Assembly (NCBI RefSeq): GCF_003544835.1
Contig: NZ_CP032099.1
Location: forward strand, 310,001 to 374,000
Direction of reading: 5' to 3'
Length of the DNA stretch: 64,000 nucleotides
Source of the DNA: Aliarcobacter skirrowii CCUG 10374
GTDB taxonomy: Bacteria; Campylobacterota; Campylobacteria; Campylobacterales; Arcobacteraceae
The translations under genes were made by a program, and so were the position numbers. This document shows positions 56,766 to 64,000 of this stretch, in pieces. How positions within the stretch are numbered: position 1 is the first letter of the stretch; each line of letters starts with the position of its first letter. The notes under the pieces are model-generated. The model had not been told where the DNA came from, did no database searches, and saw only the letters and a list, made by a program, of their open reading frames with translations.

Positions 56766-57068
56766 ATGATTACAATAGATGTTTTAGTGTTATTAGATAT
56801 AAAAGGTTTACAAGATAGAGAGAAATTTGAGAAGCATGTTAAAAAAGAGGGTTTTATAAAAGTAGAAAATGAGGAGTTTGTATATACAGGAAACTCAACA
56901 ACTACAACTTTTGCTACAAAAGCTTATATCTTGGAAGTATTTAAAAAAGGTTTACAAAAAAGTGGTTTTGAAGATGCTTCTTTGGTTTTTTTATTAAATG
57001 AAACACCATATCCTCCATACAAATATGACAAAAATACAGATGATTTTGAATTAAGTGAAGCAAAATAG
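56766..57068 (+). CDS. Small conserved protein upstream of mfd, function unknown
   Basis: 100 residues from ATG 56766, chosen for best spacing from AAGG at 56755-56758; ATG 56763 and 56730 are in frame alternatives. Mixed alpha/beta, no signal, with FATKAYILEVFKKGLQKSGF and a Pro/Tyr-rich NETPYPPYKYDK tail. Not recognised. The stop overlaps the mfd start by 1 base, so it is translationally linked with mfd. Confidence 0.6.
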   Translation: MITIDVLVLLDIKGLQDREKFEKHVKKEGFIKVENEEFVYTGNSTTTTFATKAYILEVFKKGLQKSGFEDASLVFLLNETPYPPYKYDKNTDDFELSEAK

Positions 57069-60052
57069 TGAAAAATATTTATAGCTATTTAAAAAATTTA
57101 AAAGAGCAAAAAAGATTAAAAGAGTGTGAACTTTTAGTTGTAAATGATGATAAAGAGGCAAAAATAGCATCTGATATTATCTCATTTTTAGGTTTTTCTC
57201 CTTTTACACTTCCAGATTTTAGAGCAAATTTCAAAGATGATTTACTCTCTTTTAAAGAGGAGCTTCAAGATATAACAAAAACTTTAAGTAGTTTTTATGA
57301 GTACAAAAAAGAGAATAAAATCTTAATCTCTCCAATAAGAACTATTAGTTTTCCTCTTCCAAAAAAAGAGTGTTTTGATAGCTTTACAATCAACTTTGCA
57401 GATAAACTAGATTTACAAGAGTTAAAAGAGAAACTTTACAACTGGGGATACTACTTTGTAGATATTGTAACAAGTGAAGGAGAGGTATCTTTAAGAGGGG
57501 ATATTTTTGATATAGCTTCTTTGGGAAGTGAGTTTGGATATCGTGTAAGTTTGTTTGATGATGAGGTTGAGAGTATTAGAAAATTTGATATAGAAGATCA
57601 AAAATCTTTTAAAGATGAGATTGAGAGTTTTACTATAAAACCTGCATTTTTGGCTCTAAATTCAGCTACTTATGAAAATTTAAATGAAAAAATAGAGACA
57701 ATTTCTAGTGATGCGTTTATAAAAGATATTCACTCTTTAGGATTTTGGTATTTAGATGATATGGCAATTTATTTACCACAAAATATGAGTAGTTTTATAA
57801 CTTTAAATGCTTTAAGTGAACTTGATGAAGCATATATTTTTGAAGAGAAAAGATTAAACAAAGATAAGTTTCTAACACTTCCAAAAATTATTGAAGATGA
57901 TAGATACAAAGAGATAAGCCCATCAAATATAAAAGAGTTTATAACTTTTCACAAAGATAAAAAAATCACACTTATTTCAAGTAGTGAAGCTAGAGTAAAA
58001 GCTGTTGATTTAAGCTTAGATGATAAAGATATAAAATACATTTTTAGCCATGAGATAATAAATCTTTTAAGTAGTGATGAGGTAATTATCTCATTAAACA
58101 AAGAGATTAAAAAGAAGCGAAAAAAACGGGTTAAATTTGTAATTGATGAGTTGGTTTTAAATGATTTTGTAGTTCATGAAAAACATGGAATTGGAGTTTA
58201 CAAAGGAATTGAACCTGTTACTATTATGGGGGCTAAAAGAGATTTTGTAGTAATAAACTATCAAGGAGAAGATAGACTTTTAATACCTGTTGAAAATTTA
58301 GATACTATTGACAGATATGTTGCAGATGGCGAGAGTTATGCAATTGTTGATAAACTTGGGAAGGGAAGTTTTGCAAAACTAAAAGAGAAAGTAAAAGATA
58401 GATTATTTGAAATTGCAAATGATATTATAAAACTAGCAGCTGCAAGAGAGCTTGTAAATGGTATTAAAATAGATATAGATGAGTTTTTGATTAGTGAGTT
58501 TCAAAGTAAAGCAGGATTTTCTTATACAAAAGATCAAACTAGAAGTATAAATGAGATTTTTGCTGATATTAGTAGTGGTAAAGTTATGGATAGGCTTTTA
58601 AGTGGTGATGTTGGTTTTGGAAAAACAGAAGTTGCTATGAATGCACTACTTGCAGTTATAAATAGTGGTTACCAAGCTATATTTGTATGTCCTACAACAC
58701 TTTTAGCATCTCAACACTACCACTCAATTTCAAAAAGATTTAAAGAGTTTGGAATAGATGTTTATAGGCTAGATGGAAAAAGTAGTGCAAAAGAGAAAAG
58801 CAGTATTAAAAAAGGTCTTGAAGATGGAAGTGTTAAATTTGTAATAGGAACGCACTCTTTACTTGATATAAAAACTTCTAATCTTGCACTTGTGATAATT
58901 GATGAGGAGCATAAGTTTGGAGTTAAACAAAAAGAGAAATTAAAAGGACTTAGAGAAGATGTTCATATTTTTTCTATGAGTGCAACACCAATTCCAAGAA
59001 CTCTAAATCTAGCCTTATCAAAACTAAAAGGAATGAGCACTCTTTTAACACCTCCAAGTGAGAGATTAGGAGTGCGAACTTTTGTAAAAGAGTATAGTGA
59101 TGGTTTAATAAAAGAGATAGTTTTAAGAGAGAAAAGAAGAGGTGGACAGCTATTTTATGTTCACAATAACATAGCCTCTATTGAAGCTAAGAAAAAAGAT
59201 TTAGAGAAGCTTATTCCAAATATCAAAGTAGATATTATCCACTCTCAAATAAAATCAGTAGATGCTGAAAAAATAATTGAAGCTTTTGAAAATAAAGAGT
59301 TTGATATTTTACTTGCAACTTCAATAGTTGAATCAGGAATCCATCTACCAAATGCAAACTCAATAATAATTGATGGAGCAGATAGATTTGGAATTGCAGA
59401 TTTACACCAACTAAGAGGAAGAGTTGGACGAAGCAACAAAGAGGGGTATTGTTACTATGTTGTTGAAGATAAGAGCAAAATAACACCTGAAGCTATAAAA
59501 AGATTAGTTGCATTAGAGTCTAACTCATATTTAGGAAGTGGAACAGCACTTGCTCACCAAGATTTAGAAATAAGAGGTGGTGGAAATATTATAGGTGCTG
59601 AGCAAAGTGGACATATAAAGCAAATTGGTTATGGTCTGTATCTTAAGATGCTTGAAGATACTTTGGCAGTTTTAAGTGGTGAGCAAAAAGATGAGAAGAA
59701 GAGTGTTGATATTAAACTTGCTATTAGTGCATTTATTAGTAGTGATTATATAGTTGAAGATAGAATTAGACTTGAACTTTATAGAAGATTAAGCCGTGTA
59801 AATGATACATCTAGCCTTTATGCTATTGAAGAGGAGATGGAAGATAGATTTGGAAAACTTGATACTCCTACAAAACAGTTTATGGATCTGATTTTGATAA
59901 AAATTTTGGCTATGTCAAAAGGAGTTGAACAAATAAGCTCTTATGAGATGAATGTTACATTTGTAAAAGATGGTATAAAAGAGACAATAAAATCAAGAAG
60001 CAAAGATGATGACGATATTATAAGTGCGACTTTACAGTATTTAAGAAAATAG
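57068..60052 (+). CDS. mfd: Mfd, transcription-repair coupling factor
   Basis: 994 residues starting at GTG 57068. N-terminal UvrB-like region, RNA-polymerase-interacting domain (VLNDFVVHEKHGIGVYKG, about 355-420), and RecG-like translocase with LLSGDVGFGKTE, IIDEEHKFGV, SATPIPRTL and GRVGRSNKEGYCYYV; C-terminal UvrB-binding-type domain. It removes stalled RNA polymerase from lesions and recruits UvrA. Shorter than E. coli (1148), as in related Campylobacterota. Coupled to the small upstream gene. Confidence 0.97.
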   Translation: MKNIYSYLKNLKEQKRLKECELLVVNDDKEAKIASDIISFLGFSPFTLPDFRANFKDDLLSFKEELQDITKTLSSFYEYKKENKILISPIRTISFPLPKKECFDSFTINFADKLDLQELKEKLYNWGYYFVDIVTSEGEVSLRGDIFDIASLGSEFGYRVSLFDDEVESIRKFDIEDQKSFKDEIESFTIKPAFLALNSATYENLNEKIETISSDAFIKDIHSLGFWYLDDMAIYLPQNMSSFITLNALSELDEAYIFEEKRLNKDKFLTLPKIIEDDRYKEISPSNIKEFITFHKDKKITLISSSEARVKAVDLSLDDKDIKYIFSHEIINLLSSDEVIISLNKEIKKKRKKRVKFVIDELVLNDFVVHEKHGIGVYKGIEPVTIMGAKRDFVVINYQGEDRLLIPVENLDTIDRYVADGESYAIVDKLGKGSFAKLKEKVKDRLFEIANDIIKLAAARELVNGIKIDIDEFLISEFQSKAGFSYTKDQTRSINEIFADISSGKVMDRLLSGDVGFGKTEVAMNALLAVINSGYQAIFVCPTTLLASQHYHSISKRFKEFGIDVYRLDGKSSAKEKSSIKKGLEDGSVKFVIGTHSLLDIKTSNLALVIIDEEHKFGVKQKEKLKGLREDVHIFSMSATPIPRTLNLALSKLKGMSTLLTPPSERLGVRTFVKEYSDGLIKEIVLREKRRGGQLFYVHNNIASIEAKKKDLEKLIPNIKVDIIHSQIKSVDAEKIIEAFENKEFDILLATSIVESGIHLPNANSIIIDGADRFGIADLHQLRGRVGRSNKEGYCYYVVEDKSKITPEAIKRLVALESNSYLGSGTALAHQDLEIRGGGNIIGAEQSGHIKQIGYGLYLKMLEDTLAVLSGEQKDEKKSVDIKLAISAFISSDYIVEDRIRLELYRRLSRVNDTSSLYAIEEEMEDRFGKLDTPTKQFMDLILIKILAMSKGVEQISSYEMNVTFVKDGIKETIKSRSKDDDDIISATLQYLRK

Positions 60053-60071
60053 ATTTTTAGGGGGGAATATT

Positions 60072-60503
60072 ATGTTTAAAAATAGTATTGAAACAAAAAT
60101 ATTAATAGAATCAAATATAGAAAATGTTTGGAAAGAATTTATAAATTTTGAAGAGTATAAGAACTGGAATCCAGCTATTTATGAAGTTACTGGCAATTTA
60201 AAAGAGAATGAAATTATAAAAATCGTTGTAAATGCAAATGGTTCACAAATGGTGTTTAAACCAAAGATTTTAAAGTATAAAGAAAATAGTGAACTTAGAT
60301 GGTTGGGTAAATTATTTATTCCAAAAATATTTGATGGAGAGCACTATTTTATAGTAAAAGATAATTTAGATGGAACAACTACTTTTATACATGGTGAAAA
60401 TTTTAGTGGAATTTTGATTCCATTTTTTAAAAAAATGATTTTAGATACAAAAAAGAATTTTGAAGCTATGAATGAAGAGTTGAAAAAAAGAGTTGAAAAA
60501 TAA
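60072..60503 (+). CDS. SRPBCC (START-like) domain protein, copy 1
   Basis: 143 residues covering a single SRPBCC helix-grip domain. Conserved blocks INFEEYKNWNPAIYE, MVFKPKILKYKENSELRWLGK and GILIPFFKKMILDT match the polyketide-cyclase-like group that binds small hydrophobic ligands. Close paralogue of 61560-62000. A GGGGG tract lies just before the ATG, 19 bases after mfd. Ligand unknown. Followed by a GyrI-like gene 2 bases later. Confidence 0.82.
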   Translation: MFKNSIETKILIESNIENVWKEFINFEEYKNWNPAIYEVTGNLKENEIIKIVVNANGSQMVFKPKILKYKENSELRWLGKLFIPKIFDGEHYFIVKDNLDGTTTFIHGENFSGILIPFFKKMILDTKKNFEAMNEELKKRVEK

Positions 60504-60505
60504 AA

Positions 60506-60976
60506 ATGCAAATAAAAACACAAAAAGTAAAAATGAAAGTTACAAGAATCAAAAAATTAATGATTTCAGGAATAAGTGTAGTTACAAATAATGAGTTTGA
60601 AATGAGTGAAGAAAATGGCAAAATAGCTGGACTTTGGGAAGAATATTTTCAAAAAGATATTTATAAAAAGACTTTTGACAAAGCAAATAGTGATTTTATG
60701 TATGGAGTTTATAGTAACTACGAATCAGATGCAAGTGGGAACTATAAAGTAACCGTTGGTGTTGAAGTTACAAAACCAAAAAATGCCATTGTTATTGAAG
60801 ATAAAAAATATTTAGTTTTTACAAAACAGGGTGAACTTCCAATGGTTGTAGTTGAATTGTGGGAAGAGATTTGGGCTTATTTTGAAAAAAATAGCGAATA
60901 TGAAAGAGCTTTTGAAATAGATTTTGAAAAATATGCAAAAGAAGATGAAGTAGAGATTTTTGTTTCAATAAAATAG
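60506..60976 (+). CDS. GyrI-like / effector-binding domain protein
   Basis: 156 residues consisting of one effector-binding domain (SOUL-like fold). GLWEEYFQKDIYKKT, MYGVYSNYESDASGNYKVTVGVEV and VVELWEEIWAYFEKNSEYERAFEIDFEKY fit the stand-alone YdeE/GyrI group, which binds cationic or hydrophobic small molecules. No DNA-binding domain. The ATG at 60533 is an alternative start. Placed between two SRPBCC paralogues, so ligand binding of some shared compound is conceivable. Confidence 0.8.
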   Translation: MQIKTQKVKMKVTRIKKLMISGISVVTNNEFEMSEENGKIAGLWEEYFQKDIYKKTFDKANSDFMYGVYSNYESDASGNYKVTVGVEVTKPKNAIVIEDKKYLVFTKQGELPMVVVELWEEIWAYFEKNSEYERAFEIDFEKYAKEDEVEIFVSIK

Positions 60977-61016
60977 ACGATTAATATAAATACAATTTAA
61001 TAATTATATTAAAAGC

Positions 61017-61484
61017 TTAAGAGTTTTTAATTAAAAAAAAACTCTCATAAACTCCATCTTCTTTTTGATAAAAGTAGCCATTTCTTAGATAAAAATCTGA
61101 AGCAGGGCTATTTTGTTGAGTTATTAAATAACTTCTCACTATTTTTAAATTTTTTAATTCATGATGAAGATGCGAAATTAGTTCTTTTCCTATACCTTTA
61201 TTTTGTTTTTGAGTTTTTACACACATTTCTCTAAGATAAAATGCATTCCCTTTTGTATAAGGTTCAATATTTCCTAATACAAAACCCCAAATTAAATTTT
61301 CATAAGTTGCAATAAATCCTACAAAACCTTTTGATTCAAAAATATAATTTAATCTATTATTTGCTTCTTCATAAGTCCAAGACTCTTCCCATAATGATTG
61401 GTTAAATATTTCTTTGTAAAGTTCCGCACAATTTTTTATATCTGATTTTAAAATTTTTCTGATTAGCATAATATTTTTTATCAT
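61017..61484 (-). CDS. GNAT-family acetyltransferase
   Basis: 155 residues (or 150 from ATG 61469). GNAT fold with the acetyl-CoA loop QNKGIGKELI and C-terminal strand FYLRNGYFYQKEDGV. Substrate unknown. It is on the opposite strand to its neighbours, between the GyrI-like and second SRPBCC genes, which suggests insertion into a formerly continuous group. Confidence 0.82.
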   Translation of the reverse strand: MIKNIMLIRKILKSDIKNCAELYKEIFNQSLWEESWTYEEANNRLNYIFESKGFVGFIATYENLIWGFVLGNIEPYTKGNAFYLREMCVKTQKQNKGIGKELISHLHHELKNLKIVRSYLITQQNSPASDFYLRNGYFYQKEDGVYESFFLIKNS

Positions 61485-61559
61485 TTTTAAACTTTTAAAA
61501 TGTTTAATTTATATGCAACATAGTAGAATTTAGTTTAAATATATAAATAAGGTTTTAAA

Positions 61560-62000
61560 ATGTTTAGAAAAGAGATAGAAACAACTATAAATATAAATGC
61601 TTCAGCAAATAAAATTTGGAATGTACTTATAAATTTTGAAGAGTATGAAAATTGGAATTCTTTTATAATTTCTGCAAATGGGCAAGCTGAAATAAATAAA
61701 AATTTAAAAATCACAATAAAGGTAGATGATTATAAAATGATGAGTTTTAAACCAAAGATTTTAAAAGTTAAAGAAAATAATGAACTTTGTTGGTTAGGTA
61801 AAGTTTTTGTAAGTGGGATTTTTGATGGACTTCATTATTTTTTAATAAAAGAGAATAATGATGGTACTTGTACTTTTACTCAAGGGGAAAAATTTAATGG
61901 AATTCTAATTCCATTTTTTGGAAAAACTTTTATAAATACAATAAAAGGTTTTGAAAAAATGAATGAAGAATTAAAAAAAAGAGCAGAAAATGATTTGTAA
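61560..62000 (+). CDS. SRPBCC domain protein, copy 2
   Basis: 146 residues, clearly a paralogue of the 60072 gene: the same INFEEYxNWN, FKPKILKxKENxELxWLGK, IFDGxHYF and GILIPFF blocks and the same MNEELKKR tail. The two genes are 1 kb apart, so this is a local duplication with divergence. ATAAGG precedes the ATG by about 8 bases. The end overlaps the chorismate mutase start by 11 bases. Confidence 0.82.
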   Translation: MFRKEIETTININASANKIWNVLINFEEYENWNSFIISANGQAEINKNLKITIKVDDYKMMSFKPKILKVKENNELCWLGKVFVSGIFDGLHYFLIKENNDGTCTFTQGEKFNGILIPFFGKTFINTIKGFEKMNEELKKRAENDL

Positions 62001-62274
62001 AAATATACGAGAAGTAAGAAATAACATAAATAATATTGATGAGCAAATAGTAAAACTAATTGCTTTAAGAGGTAGTTTTGTAAAACAAGCAGCAAAGTTT
62101 AAAAAAGATAGCGATTCTGTAAAAGCACCAACAAGGGTGGAAGAGGTTATTTCTAAAGTAAAAAATTTAGCAAAAATAACTGGTGCAAATGAAGAAGTTG
62201 TTGAAAATGTTTATAGAACGATGATTGATAGTTTTATAAACCTTGAGATGAAAGAGTTTGAAAATCTAAAATGA
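61990..62274 (+). CDS. AroQ-type chorismate mutase-like protein
   Basis: 94 residues, all helical. IREVRNNINNIDEQIVKLIALRGSFV and the FKKDSDSVKAPTRVEEV loop match stand-alone AroQ/PchB proteins, which convert chorismate to prephenate or isochorismate to salicylate plus pyruvate. The PAP/APxRVE loop is more PchB-like, but mutase activity cannot be excluded. It overlaps the SRPBCC gene (11 bases) and the next gene (4 bases). Confidence 0.82.
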   Translation: MICKNIREVRNNINNIDEQIVKLIALRGSFVKQAAKFKKDSDSVKAPTRVEEVISKVKNLAKITGANEEVVENVYRTMIDSFINLEMKEFENLK

Positions 62275-62813
62275 AAGAGTTTTTAGAAGAGACGCAAATA
62301 ATTGACTTTAAAAATAAAGAAGTTTTTAGTCTCGCACAAGAGTTGGCAAAAGATTGTAAAAGTGATGAAGAAATAGCAAAAAACTGTTTTTTGTATGTAC
62401 GAGATAATATTCATCATAGTGGTGATTTCAAAGATGAAATTACAACTTATAAAGCAAGTGATGTTTTGAAATACAAAACGGGTTGGTGTTATGCAAAATC
62501 CCATCTTTTGTCTGCACTTTTAAGAGCAAATGGTATTCCTACGGGATTTTGCTATCAAAGATTATCTTGTAGTGAATATAAAAAAGATATTTATTGTTTA
62601 CATGGATTAAATGCAATTTATCTAAAAGAATTTGGTTGGTATAAAGTTGATGCAAGAGGAAATAAAAAAGGTGTAAATGCACAGTTTACTCCACCTTTGG
62701 AACAACTTGCTTTTAAACTAGAAAAAGATGAGTTTGATTTACCATATATTTATTCTAAACCTTTAGATGTTGTAATTGAAGCTTTGAAAAAAATAAAACT
62801 TATGATGAAATGA
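62271..62813 (+). CDS. Transglutaminase-like (cysteine-protease-fold) protein, probable frameshift at the end
   Basis: 180 residues. Catalytic triad Cys73 (TGWCYAKS), His111 (YCLHGLNAIY) and Asp127 (YKVDARGNKK). The family often cleaves or cross-links peptides; substrate unknown. The frame ends KIKLMMK at 62813. If the A7 tract at 62787-62793 had one more A, translation would continue KKNKTYDEMIDVFPD and stop at 62854, just before the next gene. That reading resembles the usual family end, so a homopolymer slip or a natural frameshift is likely. Confidence 0.78.
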   Translation: MKEFLEETQIIDFKNKEVFSLAQELAKDCKSDEEIAKNCFLYVRDNIHHSGDFKDEITTYKASDVLKYKTGWCYAKSHLLSALLRANGIPTGFCYQRLSCSEYKKDIYCLHGLNAIYLKEFGWYKVDARGNKKGVNAQFTPPLEQLAFKLEKDEFDLPYIYSKPLDVVIEALKKIKLMMK

Positions 62814-62863
62814 TAGATGTTTTTCCTGATGTTTCATTTTTATCGGAAAAATAAATAGTAAAT

Positions 62864-63388
62864 ATGAAAACTATTTACATAATTCGGCATTTCAAAGTAA
62901 AAGATAGTACAAATAAAAGATTAAATTCAAATGAATTTACACATTGGATAGAAGAGTATGATAATTTTGATTTAGAATATTTAAACCTAAATCTACCAAA
63001 ATTTGATAAAATCTATGTTAGTTCACAAAATAGGGCTATTAAAACAGCAAATTATTTAAAACTTGATTATGAAATAAGTGATTTGTTAGTTGAAGTTGAA
63101 GCTTTTGCTTTTACTAAAACGAAACTAAGATTTTCAAAATTCTTTTGGTTAGTTATATCAAGAATACTTTGGTTTTTTAACTTTACTAAAAATGAAACAA
63201 AAAAAGACACAAAAAGTAGAGCAATGAAATTTGTATCTAAAATAGAAAATGAAAAAAATGAAACTATTTTAATAATATCTCATGGATTGTATTTAAAAGT
63301 ATTGATTGGACTGTTAAAAAAGTTGGGTTATAAGTGCAATGATGATTTTAATATAAAAAATGGAAAATTATACAAGTTATATAAATGA
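62864..63388 (+). CDS. Histidine phosphatase-family protein
   Basis: 174 residues. The phosphoglycerate-mutase fold shows IIRHFKVKD (catalytic His with RHF in place of RHG), SSQNRAIKTAN (Arg) and IISHGLYLKVL (second His). A hydrophobic patch FFWLVISRILWFFNF (about 92-106) is unusual for a soluble member and may be a lid or membrane contact. Substrate unknown. Starts 10 bases after the shifted end of the transglutaminase frame. Confidence 0.78.
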   Translation: MKTIYIIRHFKVKDSTNKRLNSNEFTHWIEEYDNFDLEYLNLNLPKFDKIYVSSQNRAIKTANYLKLDYEISDLLVEVEAFAFTKTKLRFSKFFWLVISRILWFFNFTKNETKKDTKSRAMKFVSKIENEKNETILIISHGLYLKVLIGLLKKLGYKCNDDFNIKNGKLYKLYK

Positions 63389-63405
63389 TTTTTAAAGGAT
63401 AAAAT

Positions 63406-63642
63406 ATGGCATTTTCAAAAGAAGAAAAAGAAGAACTTTTAAAAGTAAAGTTTGTGGGTGAAACTGTAATAAAGAGATTTGAACAAATAGGAATTGACTC
63501 TTTAGAAAAACTTTCAAATAGTAGTGTAGAAGAGATAACAGATATAGTTTCAGATATTTTAGGAAGTAGTTGCTGGAAAAACTCTCCACAAGCTAAAAAA
63601 GCTGTTTCTAATGCTATTGAGTTTGCGAGAGAAATAGTTTAA
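63406..63642 (+). CDS. Helix-hairpin-helix protein (Cdd1-like)
   Basis: 78 residues. KFVGETVIKRFEQIGIDSLEKLSNSSVEEI forms a helix-hairpin-helix and the rest matches the short pathogenicity-locus/Cdd1 group, with a Cys in SSCWKNSP. Such HhH modules usually bind DNA non-specifically; role unknown. AAAGGA lies upstream of the ATG. Confidence 0.7.
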   Translation: MAFSKEEKEELLKVKFVGETVIKRFEQIGIDSLEKLSNSSVEEITDIVSDILGSSCWKNSPQAKKAVSNAIEFAREIV

Positions 63643-63654
63643 AAAGAGGAGAAT

Positions 63655-64000
63655 ATGAATAGATATAATCTAAATAGAATAATAGATGATTATGAAAAAA
63701 AACTTCTACTTTATTCTTCTATTAATAATTCAAAAGAATTAACTTCATTAAATGAAAATTATTATGAAGTTTTAGCAGATATTATAATAAATGAAAATGA
63801 TTTACCTTTTGAATATTTAATTAATAGATTAGAAAACTATTTTAAATATAACATAGATATAAAAGAAAAAAAATTGGATTTTAAACATCATCAATTTAGT
63901 TTATTAGGAAGTTATGTTTATAAAAAATTATTTGATAAATTTGGTATTGATACATTTGATAAGTACATTGAAATAATTAAAAAAAATATTTTCTCAGAAA
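63655..64000 (+). CDS. Hypothetical protein, cut by the window end
   Basis: Starts at ATG 63655 with AGAGGAGA just upstream and stays open to the edge (115 residues visible). The visible part is acidic, Asn/Lys/Tyr-rich and mostly helical, with no signal or membrane helix. Not recognised. The very low GC content is like the neighbouring accessory genes. Confidence 0.6.
   Translation, partial: MNRYNLNRIIDDYEKKLLLYSSINNSKELTSLNENYYEVLADIIINENDLPFEYLINRLENYFKYNIDIKEKKLDFKHHQFSLLGSYVYKKLFDKFGIDTFDKYIEIIKKNIFSE

Noticed and set aside
60977-61016. Terminator between the GyrI-like and acetyltransferase genes
   Set aside because: AT-only inverted repeat (TTAATATAA/TTATATTAA) without a clear T tail; expected by chance at this composition.
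61990-62274. Salicylate supply for the FyuA-like system at 2811-4892
   Set aside because: The PchB resemblance is weak evidence, the loci are 57 kb apart, and no other synthesis gene is seen.
1-64000. CRISPR array, insertion sequence, prophage or tRNA genes
   Set aside because: No regularly spaced repeats, transposase, integrase, phage structural genes or cloverleaf sequences were seen.

Overview
The window is an AT-rich, gene-dense bacterial chromosome segment. Gene content and order point to the Campylobacterota, most likely Arcobacteraceae (Arcobacter/Aliarcobacter). The clues are the epsilon-type periplasmic nitrate reductase order napAGHBFLD, a PEB4-type chaperone directly before class II aldolase as in Campylobacter, DUF2018 and DUF3015 genes, TTG/GTG starts and TATAAT promoters without clear -35 boxes. 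Family placement is inference; no rRNA or tRNA gene was recognised.

Layout. 1-5980: an iron/siderophore-type uptake locus resembling fyuA-ybtA-ybtPQ (two ABC transporter genes, a TonB-dependent receptor, a divergent AraC regulator) with a Fur-box-like palindrome in the divergent promoter. 6051-7375: a CsoR/RcnR-family repressor and a DmeF-like cation efflux pump behind a C6-centred palindromic operator. 7430-8671: serS, then a 329-base gap full of hairpins. 9001-15854: napAGHBFLD on the minus strand, led by a perfect TTGAT-N4-ATCAA box. 15971-17625: a Crp/Fnr regulator coupled to a PilJ/NarX-like nitrate-type sensor without kinase. 17792: moaA, whose promoter carries a second FNR-type box at the same spacing, so cofactor supply and Nap probably share one regulator.

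18847-30341: rpsO, an Rrf2 regulator coupled to a DHH phosphoesterase, a two-component system, peb4-fba-mdh, a 5'-truncated aldehyde dehydrogenase remnant, a Sel1 lipoprotein, exbBD and an ACC-deaminase-like enzyme. 30357-38442: a tight run of aroK-hisD-DUF2018-ispB-hemA-proS-mscS-cca. 38619-42089: DUF3015 and DUF4105 envelope proteins and lnt. 42118-44971: yajC-secD-secF. 45597-47098: motAB. 47245-53830: a small membrane protein, leuS, lptE, folC and a large primase-like/helicase fusion. 53930-60052: rhodanese, an OlsF-like ornithine lipid synthase, a coiled-coil protein and mfd.

60072-64000 is the most accessory-looking part: two SRPBCC paralogues flank a GyrI-like protein and an acetyltransferase, followed by a chorismate mutase, a transglutaminase-like protein with an apparent poly-A frameshift near its end, a histidine phosphatase, a helix-hairpin-helix protein and a truncated unknown gene.

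The points I rate highest are the primase-helicase fusion with eroded primase motifs, the kinase-less nitrate-type sensor coupled to a Crp regulator next to two FNR-type promoters, the terminator embedded in the DUF4105 signal-peptide region, the Cys-poor CsoR-family repressor, and a possible small RNA downstream of nap. No CRISPR array, insertion sequence or prophage was seen.
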